A stretch of 37,850 nt of DNA, from positions 1 through 37,850 of the forward strand of contig CAMNSB010000006.1 of the NCBI GenBank assembly GCA_946554325.1, read 5' to 3'. Each line of letters begins with the position of its first letter. The stretch's first letter is position 1. Shown one piece after another: positions 8,620 through 15,540 of this stretch. Below the pieces are notes generated by a model, which was not told the DNA's origin, made no database searches, and was given only the letters and a program-made list of their open reading frames with translations. The position numbers were made by a program, and so were the translations under genes. This DNA comes from an uncultured Mycoplasmatota bacterium (GTDB lineage Bacteria; Bacillota_I; Bacilli_A; RF39; UBA660).

Positions 8620-9852
8620 CTACTTCTCCTCTTCCAGACTTTCTATGGCCTTTATTAATGCTAGTTTACCATATGGATAGGTAAGAGAGCCTTGCATGTA
8701 GGCAATGTATGGTTCTCTTATTGGTCCATCGCAAGATAGTTCGATAGAGGAACCTTGAACGAAACTGCCTGAAGCCATAATTACTTTATCACTATAGCCT
8801 GGCATACTCCATGCATCTACCCTAGCATTTGAGTCAATAGGAGAGGAATTTTGAATACCCCTTGTAAAATTTATTAATTTTTCTTTGTCGTGAAAGATGA
8901 TATTTTGGACAATATCTACTCGTTTTTCTTCTGCTGTAGGTTCTACTTGATAGCCTAGCGTGTTCATTACTTTAGACGTTAATACTGCTACTTTTAGAGC
9001 ACTTGCTACTACTGAGGGAGCTAGGAAGAGTCCTTGGAGTATTTGTTTATTGATTCCAAGGGTTGGTCCAACTTCTCTTCCTTCTCCTGGCAGTGTTAAG
9101 CGTTCTGCACACAAAGATACCAACTCATCAGATCCTGCAATATAGGCACCATTTGGGGCAATGCCACCTCCTAGGTTTTTGATGAGAGAGCCTACTATAA
9201 TATCTGCTCCTACTTCTATAGGGGAGCGTGTATCTACTAGTTCACAGTAGCAGTTATCTACCATTATTATAATACTTTCATCTATCTTTTTAATTTCTTT
9301 GATTACTTTTTCTAGTTTTTCATTACTGATACTTTTTCTTGTTGAGTATCCTTTTGATCTTTGAATCTCTATTACTTTTACTTTATTTTCTTTGATAAAG
9401 TCTAATATTTTTTTTGTATCAAAATCATCTTCTACTAATTCAATTTGATGATATTTGATATTGTATGATGCTAAGGAAGAAGGGTTTTCTTTGATTCCAA
9501 TTACTTCATCTAGTGTATCATAGGGTTTTCCTGTAATACTTAGTAGGATATCATTTGGTCTAAGAAGAGCGAATAAACATACAGTTAGTGCATGACTTCC
9601 TGATATAAACTGACTACGAACAAGGGCACTTTCTGCTCCTAGGATTTCAGCAAATATTTTTTCTATTTTATCTCGGCCTATGTCGTTATAGCCATAACCT
9701 GTTGTTTCGGCAAAATCACTTTCTGATACTTGATATTTATGAAAGGCATTTAAAATTTTCTTACTATTTTCTAATTCTATTTGTTCTATTTCTAAAAATT
9801 TTTCTGCTAAAGCATGTTCTTCTTCATTTATGAGTTTTTCTATTTTTTTCAC
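8620..9852 (-). CDS. Methionine gamma-lyase-like PLP enzyme (YnbB / aluminium-resistance family)
   Basis: 410 aa, starting at GTG 9852 (GGAGGTG seven bases before), which overlaps the upstream SDR stop as TAGTG. The fold is aspartate-aminotransferase type: AETTGYGYNDIGRDKIE near residues 48-64, the cofactor-contacting SALVRSQFISGSHAL, IMVDNCYCELVD, and the probable PLP lysine in VGSLIKNLGGGIAPNG. Relatives are annotated as methionine gamma-lyase or aluminium resistance protein, and the true substrate is usually untested. All key residues look intact. Confidence 0.85.
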   Translation of the reverse strand: MKKIEKLINEEEHALAEKFLEIEQIELENSKKILNAFHKYQVSESDFAETTGYGYNDIGRDKIEKIFAEILGAESALVRSQFISGSHALTVCLFALLRPNDILLSITGKPYDTLDEVIGIKENPSSLASYNIKYHQIELVEDDFDTKKILDFIKENKVKVIEIQRSKGYSTRKSISNEKLEKVIKEIKKIDESIIIMVDNCYCELVDTRSPIEVGADIIVGSLIKNLGGGIAPNGAYIAGSDELVSLCAERLTLPGEGREVGPTLGINKQILQGLFLAPSVVASALKVAVLTSKVMNTLGYQVEPTAEEKRVDIVQNIIFHDKEKLINFTRGIQNSSPIDSNARVDAWSMPGYSDKVIMASGSFVQGSSIELSCDGPIREPYIAYMQGSLTYPYGKLALIKAIESLEEEK

Positions 9853-10586
9853 TATCGGACACCTCCATCTACTTTTATCACTATATTATTGATATATGTA
9901 GCTTCATCACTTGCTAAAAAATATATTGCTTGTGCTACTTCTTCTGGTTTTCCTAATCGTTTTAAAAATATTTTTTCTTGTTCTAATTCTAGAAAGTCGT
10001 TATCTATACCCTCTACTTCTTTTTTTGTTGCAATAAAACCTGGAGCAACAGCGTTTACTCTTAGATAAGGACTATAGGCAAGAGAGAGGTTATTTGTTAG
10101 GGAAAGGATGGCTGCTTTTGAGGCATCATAATCGATGGTCATTGGATAATATTGGTTTAGACCATTCGTGGATGCTACATTAATGATTGTCCCTTTTTGG
10201 CTTTGATACATTTCTTCTCCTATTATTTTACTTACTAGGAAAGTTCCTACTACATTTACTTCCAAAGTATCCATAAACTTTTCTTTATTTTTTTCCGGAT
10301 AGAGATCTTCATAGCAAATGGCAGCATTATTGACTAGGCAATCAATGGTAAGATGTTTCTGTTTTATATTTTCTAATAACTTTATTATAGAGGACTCTTC
10401 GTGTAAGTCGCAATAAAAAGCATAACAGCTAACTTTATAATCTTTTTCTAATTCTTTTGCTATTTGTTCTGCTGATTCTTTGTTTTGATAATAAGTTAGG
10501 ATAATATTATAGTGGTTACTTGCAAACTTTTTTGCTGTATGTTGTCCTATTTCAGAAGATGAACCTGTAATTAATACCGTTTTCAT
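9852..10586 (-). CDS. Short-chain dehydrogenase/reductase (FabG-like)
   Basis: The correct start is ATG 10586 (GGAG 10 bases upstream), not the track's 10634, giving 244 aa. The Rossmann motif reads VLITGSSSEIGQ, so the middle glycine of the usual TGxxxGIG is Glu. CLVNNAAICYED, the catalytic Ser region IINVAST and YDASK (Tyr-x3-Lys) are intact, and the C-terminus ends in the typical VDGGVR. It reduces a ketone or aldehyde with NAD(P)H. Its pairing with a methionine gamma-lyase-like gene does not reveal the substrate, and a true FabG would normally sit with fatty-acid genes. Confidence 0.8.
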   Translation of the reverse strand: MKTVLITGSSSEIGQHTAKKFASNHYNIILTYYQNKESAEQIAKELEKDYKVSCYAFYCDLHEESSIIKLLENIKQKHLTIDCLVNNAAICYEDLYPEKNKEKFMDTLEVNVVGTFLVSKIIGEEMYQSQKGTIINVASTNGLNQYYPMTIDYDASKAAILSLTNNLSLAYSPYLRVNAVAPGFIATKKEVEGIDNDFLELEQEKIFLKRLGKPEEVAQAIYFLASDEATYINNIVIKVDGGVR

Positions 10587-10605
10587 ATTATCACACTCCA
10601 TTGTT

Positions 10606-10634
10606 ATTGTAACAAAGAAAAGAGGGATAATCAA
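10606..10634 (-). promoter_or_regulatory. SigA promoter with extended -10 for the SDR operon
   Basis: TTGATT (10629-10634), 17 bases, TACAAT (10606-10611), preceded by TGT to give an extended -10. It stands 20 bases upstream of the SDR start and probably drives the dense block down to ttcA. Confidence 0.65.
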
Positions 10635-10711
10635 CTAATTGGAGCTGTTAAACAGGATAAAATAGTGAATTTAAAGTAAGATTGTTATGAAAGACTTATA
10701 TTATAAAAATC

Positions 10712-10797
10712 GTTTGCCTAACATAGTGCTTGATAATATAACGTTGTTATAAAATTAGTTTCAAGATTAAGTGTTATAGTCTTACTATAGGCAAAAC
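10712..10797. repeat. Imperfect inverted-repeat element between frr and the SDR gene
   Basis: The ends are GTTTGCCTA and TAGGCAAAAC (one-base bulge), with further partial pairing inward (ATAGTGCTTGA against TCAAGATTAAGTGTTAT) and a central perfect hairpin TATAAC-GTT-GTTATA. No ORF is present. It could be a small MITE-like relic or a structured RNA. Confidence 0.4.
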
Positions 10798-10829
10798 AAT
10801 CAAAAAAATAGTCATAGAAATAATAAGTC

Positions 10830-10858
10830 AAAAAAAAGTAGAATTTTGTAGTTCTACT
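10830..10858 (-). terminator. Intrinsic terminator after frr
   Basis: On the minus strand, stem AGTAGAA/TTCTACT followed by a run of eight U. It lies 28 bases after the frr stop. Confidence 0.85.
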
Positions 10859-10885
10859 CTGTTTCTTTTGTTATTGTTATTTTTG

Positions 10886-11431
10886 TTAAACAGTAAGTAA
10901 ATCCTGCTCTTTTGCTTTTAGTATTTCTTCTATTTTTTTATTATATGTATTTACTAAATCTTGGATTTCTTTTTCTAGACCTTTTTCTACGTCTTCTGGT
11001 AGTTCACATTTTTCAATTTTTTCTAGGGCATCATGGCGAATATTTCGAATACTTACTTTTCCTTCTTCACTCATTGCTTTTACTTGTTTTGTTAACTCTT
11101 TTCGTCTTTCTTCTGTTAGAGGTGGAATTACAATACGAATTGTTTCTCCATCATTACTAGGATTATAACCTAAGTTTGCTGCAATAATTCCTTTTTCAAT
11201 AGAAGCAAGACAGCTTTTATCAAATGGCTTGATTAATAATTGATTTCCTTCTGGCACAGAAATTGTAGTTAATTGTTTTAGTGGCGTCATACTTCCATAA
11301 TAATCTACCATTACCCCATCTAGGCTTGATGGATTAGCACGGCCCGCACGAACTGTTGCAAACTTTTTTTCTAATGCCTCTAGAGTCTTTTCTAATTTTT
11401 CTTTGCTTGAACCTATAATTTCATTTTCCAT
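10886..11431 (-). CDS. frr: Ribosome recycling factor
   Basis: The track's GTG start (11440) sits directly against the ribosome site; ATG 11431, ten bases after AAGGAG, is preferred and gives 181 aa, close to the family's usual 185. RRF signatures are FATVRAGRANPSSLDGVMVDYYG near the N-terminus, IPPLTEERRKEL, and VSIRNIRHDALEKIEK. It works with EF-G to split post-termination ribosomes. In Bacilli, frr normally follows pyrH; here pyrH is missing and a lipoprotein gene lies between tsf and frr, separated from frr by a terminator. Confidence 0.95.
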   Translation of the reverse strand: MENEIIGSSKEKLEKTLEALEKKFATVRAGRANPSSLDGVMVDYYGSMTPLKQLTTISVPEGNQLLIKPFDKSCLASIEKGIIAANLGYNPSNDGETIRIVIPPLTEERRKELTKQVKAMSEEGKVSIRNIRHDALEKIEKCELPEDVEKGLEKEIQDLVNTYNKKIEEILKAKEQDLLTV

Positions 11432-11498
11432 CCAATTCACTCTCCTTGATATTATTATATTATAACTTCAAAATATTTGAAAGTGATTTTTTAAATTT

Positions 11499-11535
11499 AA
11501 AAGAAGAATACTTTTATATTAGGCATTCTTCTTTT
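11499..11535 (-). terminator. Strong intrinsic terminator after the lipoprotein gene
   Basis: An 11-bp stem AAAAGAAGAAT/ATTCTTCTTTT on the minus strand that includes the stop codon region, with U-rich sequence after it. It ends the rpsB-tsf-lipoprotein unit before frr. Confidence 0.8.
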
Positions 11536-12058
11536 GATATTCTTCAATTAACCTGATGTATTTTGTTCTTAATTTTTTATGTTCTTTTTCAGTATATCCT
11601 TCCTTATTTTCTTTTGTAATTTCTTCATAGTCTAGACTATAACTTTCAATTTTACCATTTCTAACAAAGAAAAGTGCAGGCGTTTGTAATTTTTCTTCCT
11701 TTGATAATTGGCTCATTATTTGTTTTACTAATTTTTTATGTTTCTTAGGCTCATTATCTTTACTTGTTTTAAAGTTTAGGTAAGAAACATTTTCTACTTT
11801 TGTTTTTATAAAAGCCTCATTTAAAATCTTTACGCATAATCTTGACCATTCCCCATCTGAATTACCTAGAAAAATAATTCCACTGCCATCTGTTAAGAGG
11901 CTTATAACCTCCTCTATGGTACTATAGTGAAAAGGATTTTCTTCTTCGATATTATATTCAATTGCGAACTTTTCATTATCTTTTTGCTCTTCTATTTTTT
12001 TTACTGAACACCCTGTGATATAAAATATTATTACTAGGAAAAGAACTACTTTTTTCAT
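11519..12058 (-). CDS. Thioredoxin-like lipoprotein lacking the catalytic cysteines
   Basis: 179 aa with a lipobox (FYITGC, Cys17) and the same overall design as 5253-5927. The aligned core reads GIIFLGNSDGEWSRLCVKIL where the paralog has GVIYFGFPKCPWCRNLVPVL, so the CPWC motif has become GEWS. The later strand TPALFFVRNGKIES is kept. The fold seems preserved but classical thiol-disulfide chemistry is not possible; a binding or scaffolding role is the simplest guess. It lies 15 bases after tsf and before a terminator, so it is probably co-transcribed with rpsB-tsf. Confidence 0.75.
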   Translation of the reverse strand: MKKVVLFLVIIFYITGCSVKKIEEQKDNEKFAIEYNIEEENPFHYSTIEEVISLLTDGSGIIFLGNSDGEWSRLCVKILNEAFIKTKVENVSYLNFKTSKDNEPKKHKKLVKQIMSQLSKEEKLQTPALFFVRNGKIESYSLDYEEITKENKEGYTEKEHKKLRTKYIRLIEEYQKKNA

Positions 12059-12073
12059 AACTACTCCAAAAGA

Positions 12074-12946
12074 TTAACCGTTGATTTGGTTCATTACTTC
12101 ATCTGCAAAGTTTTCTTCTTTTTTCTCGATTCCTTCACCAACAGCGAAACGTGTCATTGATACGATTTCTCCACCATTATTTTTAACGAATGTACCAACT
12201 GTTACTGAAGTATCTTTAATGAATTCTTGTTCTTCTAAGCATGATTCTTTATAGAATTTATTGATTCTACCTGAAACCATTTTTTCGGCTATTTCTTCTG
12301 GCTTACCTTCATTCATTACTTGTTCTTTGATTACTTTTTTCTCGTGTTCTAGTACATCTTCTGGCATTTCATCGCGATGAGTACAAATTGGATTCATTGC
12401 TGCAACATGCATTGCTACATCTTTTGCTACTTCTTCGCTTGCGTTACGTGTTACTACTAAGGCAGCAATTCTTCCTCCCATGTGTAGATATGGTCCGAAT
12501 TGTTCGTTGTCCTCTTTTGTTATTTTTACGAAACGTCTAAAACTGATTTTTTCTCCGATTTTAGCAGTAAGTGCGACTAATTTTTGTTCTATTGTCTCTT
12601 TGTTATCCTCTAATTTTAAAACGTCTTCTATATTGTTTGATTCTTGTTTTAAAATGAAATTTGCTAGATAATCTACAAAGTTTGTAAATTCTTCGTTTTT
12701 TGCTACAAAGTCTGTTTCAGAATTTACTTCTAATACAACTGCATGGTTACCTTCTGTTTTAATAGAACATAACCCTTCTGCTGCAATACGAGATTCCTTT
12801 TTAGCAGCTTTTGCAATTCCTTTTTCCCTTAACCAGTCAATGGCAGCGTCCATATTTCCTTCTGTCGCTTCCAATGCTTTTTTACAGTCTAGCATTCCTG
12901 CTCCTGTTTTTTCTCTTAACTCTTTTACATCACTTGCTTTAAACAT
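12074..12946 (-). CDS. tsf: Elongation factor Ts
   Basis: Start at ATG 12946 (AAAGGAGG seven bases upstream) rather than the track's 12973, giving 290 aa. The UBA-like N-terminus ASDVKELREKTGAGMLDCKKAL is diagnostic, followed by NSETDFVAKNEEF, the core domain HMGGRIAALVV, and the MNPICTHRDEMPEDVLEHEK stretch. EF-Ts recharges EF-Tu with GTP. It follows rpsB as in most bacteria, but pyrH does not follow it. Confidence 0.95.
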   Translation of the reverse strand: MFKASDVKELREKTGAGMLDCKKALEATEGNMDAAIDWLREKGIAKAAKKESRIAAEGLCSIKTEGNHAVVLEVNSETDFVAKNEEFTNFVDYLANFILKQESNNIEDVLKLEDNKETIEQKLVALTAKIGEKISFRRFVKITKEDNEQFGPYLHMGGRIAALVVTRNASEEVAKDVAMHVAAMNPICTHRDEMPEDVLEHEKKVIKEQVMNEGKPEEIAEKMVSGRINKFYKESCLEEQEFIKDTSVTVGTFVKNNGGEIVSMTRFAVGEGIEKKEENFADEVMNQING

Positions 12947-12971
12947 AGTAATCCTCCTTTTAAATTTATTC

Positions 12972-12998
12972 AAAAAAAGGGTGTATAACCTCCACCCT
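12972..12998 (-). terminator. Terminator-like hairpin between rpsB and tsf
   Basis: On the minus strand AGGGTG-N9-CACCCT followed by a U run. It starts only a few bases after the rpsB stop and before the tsf ribosome site. It could partially terminate and lower tsf relative to rpsB, or stabilise the rpsB end. Confidence 0.55.
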
Positions 12999-13002
12999 CC
13001 TT

Positions 13003-13911
13003 TTATCTTAAAGCATCAATTAGTTCTTGTTTTTTCATAGTAGAATAACCTTTAATTTCTTTTTCTTTGGCTATTTTTTTCAAGTCTGCTAATGTCATAG
13101 AATCTAAATCTACTTTAGATTCTTTTTCTTTTGTTTCTTCTTGTGATTGTTCTTTTACTTCTATTCCTTCTTTTTTTTCTTTCTTTGGCATTTTTTGCTT
13201 ATCTTCATCTGTAGTATAGTCAATTATCTCATTTCCATTTACTTCAGCGATAGCATTTGCTAATGCACCAATCATTAGTTTAACAGCACGAACAGCATCG
13301 TCATTTCCTGGAATTACATAATCCACTACATCTGGATCACAATTTGTATCTACAATTCCAAATACTGGGATACCAAGTTTGTGTGCCTCTTTAATGGCAA
13401 TTTCTTCTTTTCTAGGATCTACAATTACTAATGCTTGAGGAATTTTTTTCATTTCACGAATTCCTCTTAAATTACGATGTAATTTTTCATATTCCTTTTT
13501 GATTTGAATTACCTCTTTTTTTGGTAATAATTCAAAGGTTCCATCAGATTCCATTTTATCAATTTCATCCATTCTTCTAACACGAGAACGAATCGTTTTA
13601 AAATTTGTTAAGGTTCCTCCCAACCATCTTTCTGTTACAAAATACATATTTGTTCTAATAGCAGACTCTTCACATGCTTCTTGTGCTTGTTTTTTTGTTC
13701 CAACAAATAAGAACTTTCCACCCTCTTCTGCAATCTTTTTCATTGCTTCATATGCTTCTTCTAATTTTTCTGCTGTTTTCTTTAAATCGATAATATAAAT
13801 ATCATCTCTTGTTGTATAGATGTATTCCTTCATTTTTGGATTCCATCTTCTTTTTTGATGTCCAAAATGAACACCTGACTCTAATAAATAATTCATTGAT
13901 ACTACTGTCAT
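13003..13911 (-). CDS. rpsB: 30S ribosomal protein S2 with C-terminal SAP/Rho-N-like tail
   Basis: 302 aa against about 230-260 in most bacteria. Residues 1-230 are standard S2: [44 protein letters not shown], and [25 protein letters not shown]. After a Lys/Glu-rich linker a compact tail begins near residue 267 ([20 protein letters not shown], then [14 protein letters not shown]), a SAP/Rho-N-like helix-extended-helix motif. The same tail ends L20 in this window. AAAGGAG precedes ATG 13911. S2 binds at the head-platform junction of the 30S subunit with S1 and the mRNA exit. Confidence 0.93.
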   Translation of the reverse strand: MTVVSMNYLLESGVHFGHQKRRWNPKMKEYIYTTRDDIYIIDLKKTAEKLEEAYEAMKKIAEEGGKFLFVGTKKQAQEACEESAIRTNMYFVTERWLGGTLTNFKTIRSRVRRMDEIDKMESDGTFELLPKKEVIQIKKEYEKLHRNLRGIREMKKIPQALVIVDPRKEEIAIKEAHKLGIPVFGIVDTNCDPDVVDYVIPGNDDAVRAVKLMIGALANAIAEVNGNEIIDYTTDEDKQKMPKKEKKEGIEVKEQSQEETKEKESKVDLDSMTLADLKKIAKEKEIKGYSTMKKQELIDALR

Positions 13912-14000
13912 ATCATTTCTCCTTTTCGTTTTTTCTTCTATTAGTTTCTAATATAAACCACCTCTTGGGCACTAGGTTCATACATTCACTAATATGTTTT
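13912..14000 (-). other. rplT-rpsB spacer with possible rpsB leader hairpin
   Basis: A strong small hairpin TATTAG-AAA-CTAATA (13939-13953) precedes the rpsB ribosome site, and a second ATATTAG copy occurs earlier in the spacer. I see no clear promoter or U-tailed terminator, so rpsB may be read from the infC promoter. A ribosomal-protein leader is possible but unproven. Confidence 0.3.
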
Positions 14001-14570
14001 TTATTTTAAAGCTTCTAGTAATTCTGCTTTTTTCATTGTTGTTGCATTTTCAATTCCTTGTTTTTTTGCTTCTTCTTTTAGTTCTGCAACTGTCATTTTA
14101 CTATAATCTTTTTGCTCTTCTTTACTTTTTGATGTTTTTGTTTCTTCTTTTTTGGTACCTGTAGATTTTACAGTTACTTCTTTAATTTTTGCTACTTCTT
14201 TGTTGCTTACTTTTCCTTCTTTTCCATCTTTTGCAACACGTACAAATTCAGAAAACATTTTTGGATCGTTAATAGCGATTTCTGATAGCATTTTGCGATT
14301 TACTTCCACTCCTGCTTTTGTTAGTCCCTCTATGAATCTAGAATAGCTGATACCATTTTCACGACATGCAGCATTGATTCTTGTAATCCATAACTTTCTA
14401 AAATCTCTTTTCTTCTGTTTACGATCACGATATGCATATTGTCCTGAATGCATTAATTGTTCTTTTGCTGTTTTATATAGTCTATGTTTGCTTCCAAAAT
14501 AACCTTTGGCTTGTTTTAATACTTTTTTATGACGAGCTTTTGTTACTGCTCCATTTTTCACTCTTGCCAT
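14001..14570 (-). CDS. rplT: 50S ribosomal protein L20 with C-terminal SAP/Rho-N-like tail
   Basis: 189 aa, compared with about 118 for ordinary L20. Residues 1-115 are canonical: [60 protein letters not shown], and [17 protein letters not shown] linker rich in Lys, Thr and Glu follows, then a terminal motif (about 158-189) [30 protein letters not shown], clearly like the end of S2. L20 is an early 23S rRNA-binding assembly protein and, in Bacilli, a repressor of its own operon through the leader RNA. Confidence 0.93.
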   Translation of the reverse strand: MARVKNGAVTKARHKKVLKQAKGYFGSKHRLYKTAKEQLMHSGQYAYRDRKQKKRDFRKLWITRINAACRENGISYSRFIEGLTKAGVEVNRKMLSEIAINDPKMFSEFVRVAKDGKEGKVSNKEVAKIKEVTVKSTGTKKEETKTSKSKEEQKDYSKMTVAELKEEAKKQGIENATTMKKAELLEALK

Positions 14571-14593
14571 AATATATTCCTCCTTCTACTTCA

Positions 14594-14785
14594 CTATTTA
14601 ATGATATTTTGTAAACGATTTTGATCTGCTTTACTTAGTGTAGAGCCTTTTCTATTTTTACGGTTGATGGCACTTGATTTTTTTCCTGTATTATGACGAC
14701 TACCTGGTCTACCAATACTAATAGTTCCACCTTTTCTTACCTTTAGAACTTTTTTTGTTCCTTTATGTGTTTTGATTTTTGGCAT
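14594..14785 (-). CDS. rpmI: 50S ribosomal protein L35
   Basis: 63 aa, the usual size. PKIKTHKGTKKVLKVRKGGTI, RHNTGKKSSA, and the basic loop with LSKADQNRL near the C-terminus are typical of L35. It sits between infC and rplT as in nearly all Bacillota, 15 bases after infC, with an AGGAGG site. Confidence 0.95.
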   Translation of the reverse strand: MPKIKTHKGTKKVLKVRKGGTISIGRPGSRHNTGKKSSAINRKNRKGSTLSKADQNRLQNIIK

Positions 14786-14800
14786 ACTTATTTCCTCCTA

Positions 14801-15334
14801 CTATTTATCTTTTTTAGGCACTAATACACAAGACATTACTCTGCCGTCTAACTTTGGTTGTTCTAGAATATCTGCATAGTCTTTTGTTTTTTCAATAAAA
14901 CGCATAATAACTTCACGACCTAATTCTGTATGAGCCATTTGACGTCCTTTGAAACGTACTGTTAATTTAATACGATCTCCTTTTTGCAAATACTTTAGGG
15001 CATTTCTAAGCTTTGTTTCAAAATCTCCTACATCAATTGTTGGAGACAAACGATACTCTTTTAATTCCGACATATTAGCTCGCTGACGTTTCAGTGCTTC
15101 TTTTTCCTTTTTCTGTTTTTCATAACGGTATTTATTATAGTCCATTACTTTACAAACAGGTGGGGTAGCATTTGGACTGATTAGAACTAAATCAAGGGAC
15201 GCATATTGAGCAAGTGTTAGGGCATCATTCATTGATTTTACTCCTACTTGTTCTCCATTTGGTCCAATTACTAGCACTTCTTTGGCTTTGATTTGCTCGT
15301 TAATCATCATGTTATTTTTATTGTTTGCGATAAT
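14801..15334 (-). CDS. infC: Translation initiation factor IF-3, non-AUG start
   Basis: 177 aa if started at the ATT codon at 15334. The track's ATG (15382) lies inside the attenuator hairpin and is rejected. A strong GGAGGTG (15338-15344) is followed at 5 bases by ATT and at 8 bases by ATC; no ATG, GTG or TTG is suitably placed, and the later ATGs lack a ribosome site. AUU starts are the rule for infC in E. coli and Bacillus, where IF-3 represses its own unusual start. The protein has INEQIKAKEVLVIGPNGEQVGV, PVCKVMDYNKYRYE, and the C-terminal KLTVRFKGRQMAHTELGREVIMRF domain. Confidence 0.93.
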   Translation of the reverse strand: MIANNKNNMMINEQIKAKEVLVIGPNGEQVGVKSMNDALTLAQYASLDLVLISPNATPPVCKVMDYNKYRYEKQKKEKEALKRQRANMSELKEYRLSPTIDVGDFETKLRNALKYLQKGDRIKLTVRFKGRQMAHTELGREVIMRFIEKTKDYADILEQPKLDGRVMSCVLVPKKDK

Positions 15335-15357
15335 TAACACCTCCATAAAATTAAGAA

Positions 15358-15384
15358 AAGTGGATATCCATATTATATCCACTT
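15358..15384 (-). terminator. Leader attenuator hairpin before infC
   Basis: A 10-bp stem AAGTGGATAT/ATATCCACTT with 7-base loop and a U-rich tail, just ahead of the infC ribosome site. An upstream leader segment TTATATCCACC (15454-15464 on the minus strand) can pair instead with GTGGATATAA of this stem for 10 bp, giving a clean antiterminator alternative. Position and logic match the L20-controlled infC-rpmI-rplT leader of Bacilli. Confidence 0.7.
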
Positions 15385-15486
15385 AAAAAACCATTATCCT
15401 ATCTGTCTATTCTATATTGATTTGGCTTTTTACCTACTGCTACTCGCTAGTCAGGTGGATATAAATCTCTTTCCTTTTTCTCGACT
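15385..15486 (-). ncRNA. infC-rpmI-rplT leader RNA (L20-leader-like)
   Basis: About 100 transcribed bases between the predicted start site and the attenuator, including the antiterminator strand and a CTGACTAGCGAGTAGCAG stretch able to form local structure. Binding of L20 would be expected to favour the terminator. Assignment is by position and the mutually exclusive pairings, not by a covariance search. Confidence 0.55.
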
Positions 15487-15492
15487 GTTATT

Positions 15493-15521
15493 ATTATATG
15501 AAAATAATTTCATAAAGTCAA
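15493..15521 (-). promoter_or_regulatory. SigA promoter of infC-rpmI-rplT
   Basis: TTGACT (15516-15521), 17-base spacer, TATAAT (15493-15498). It lies only about 20 bases after the stop of the 835-aa gene. Confidence 0.8.
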
Positions 15522-15540
15522 CTATTTTTTCACTTTATTT

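Noticed and set aside
10687-10752. 21-codon plus-strand ORF in the frr-SDR spacer
   Set aside because: No ribosome site, overlaps the inverted-repeat element and shows no peptide-family features.
15335-15382. Track start of infC giving an extra MDIIWISTFLNF... N-terminus
   Set aside because: Those codons are the attenuator hairpin and the ribosome-binding site; IF-3 proteins do not carry such an extension.
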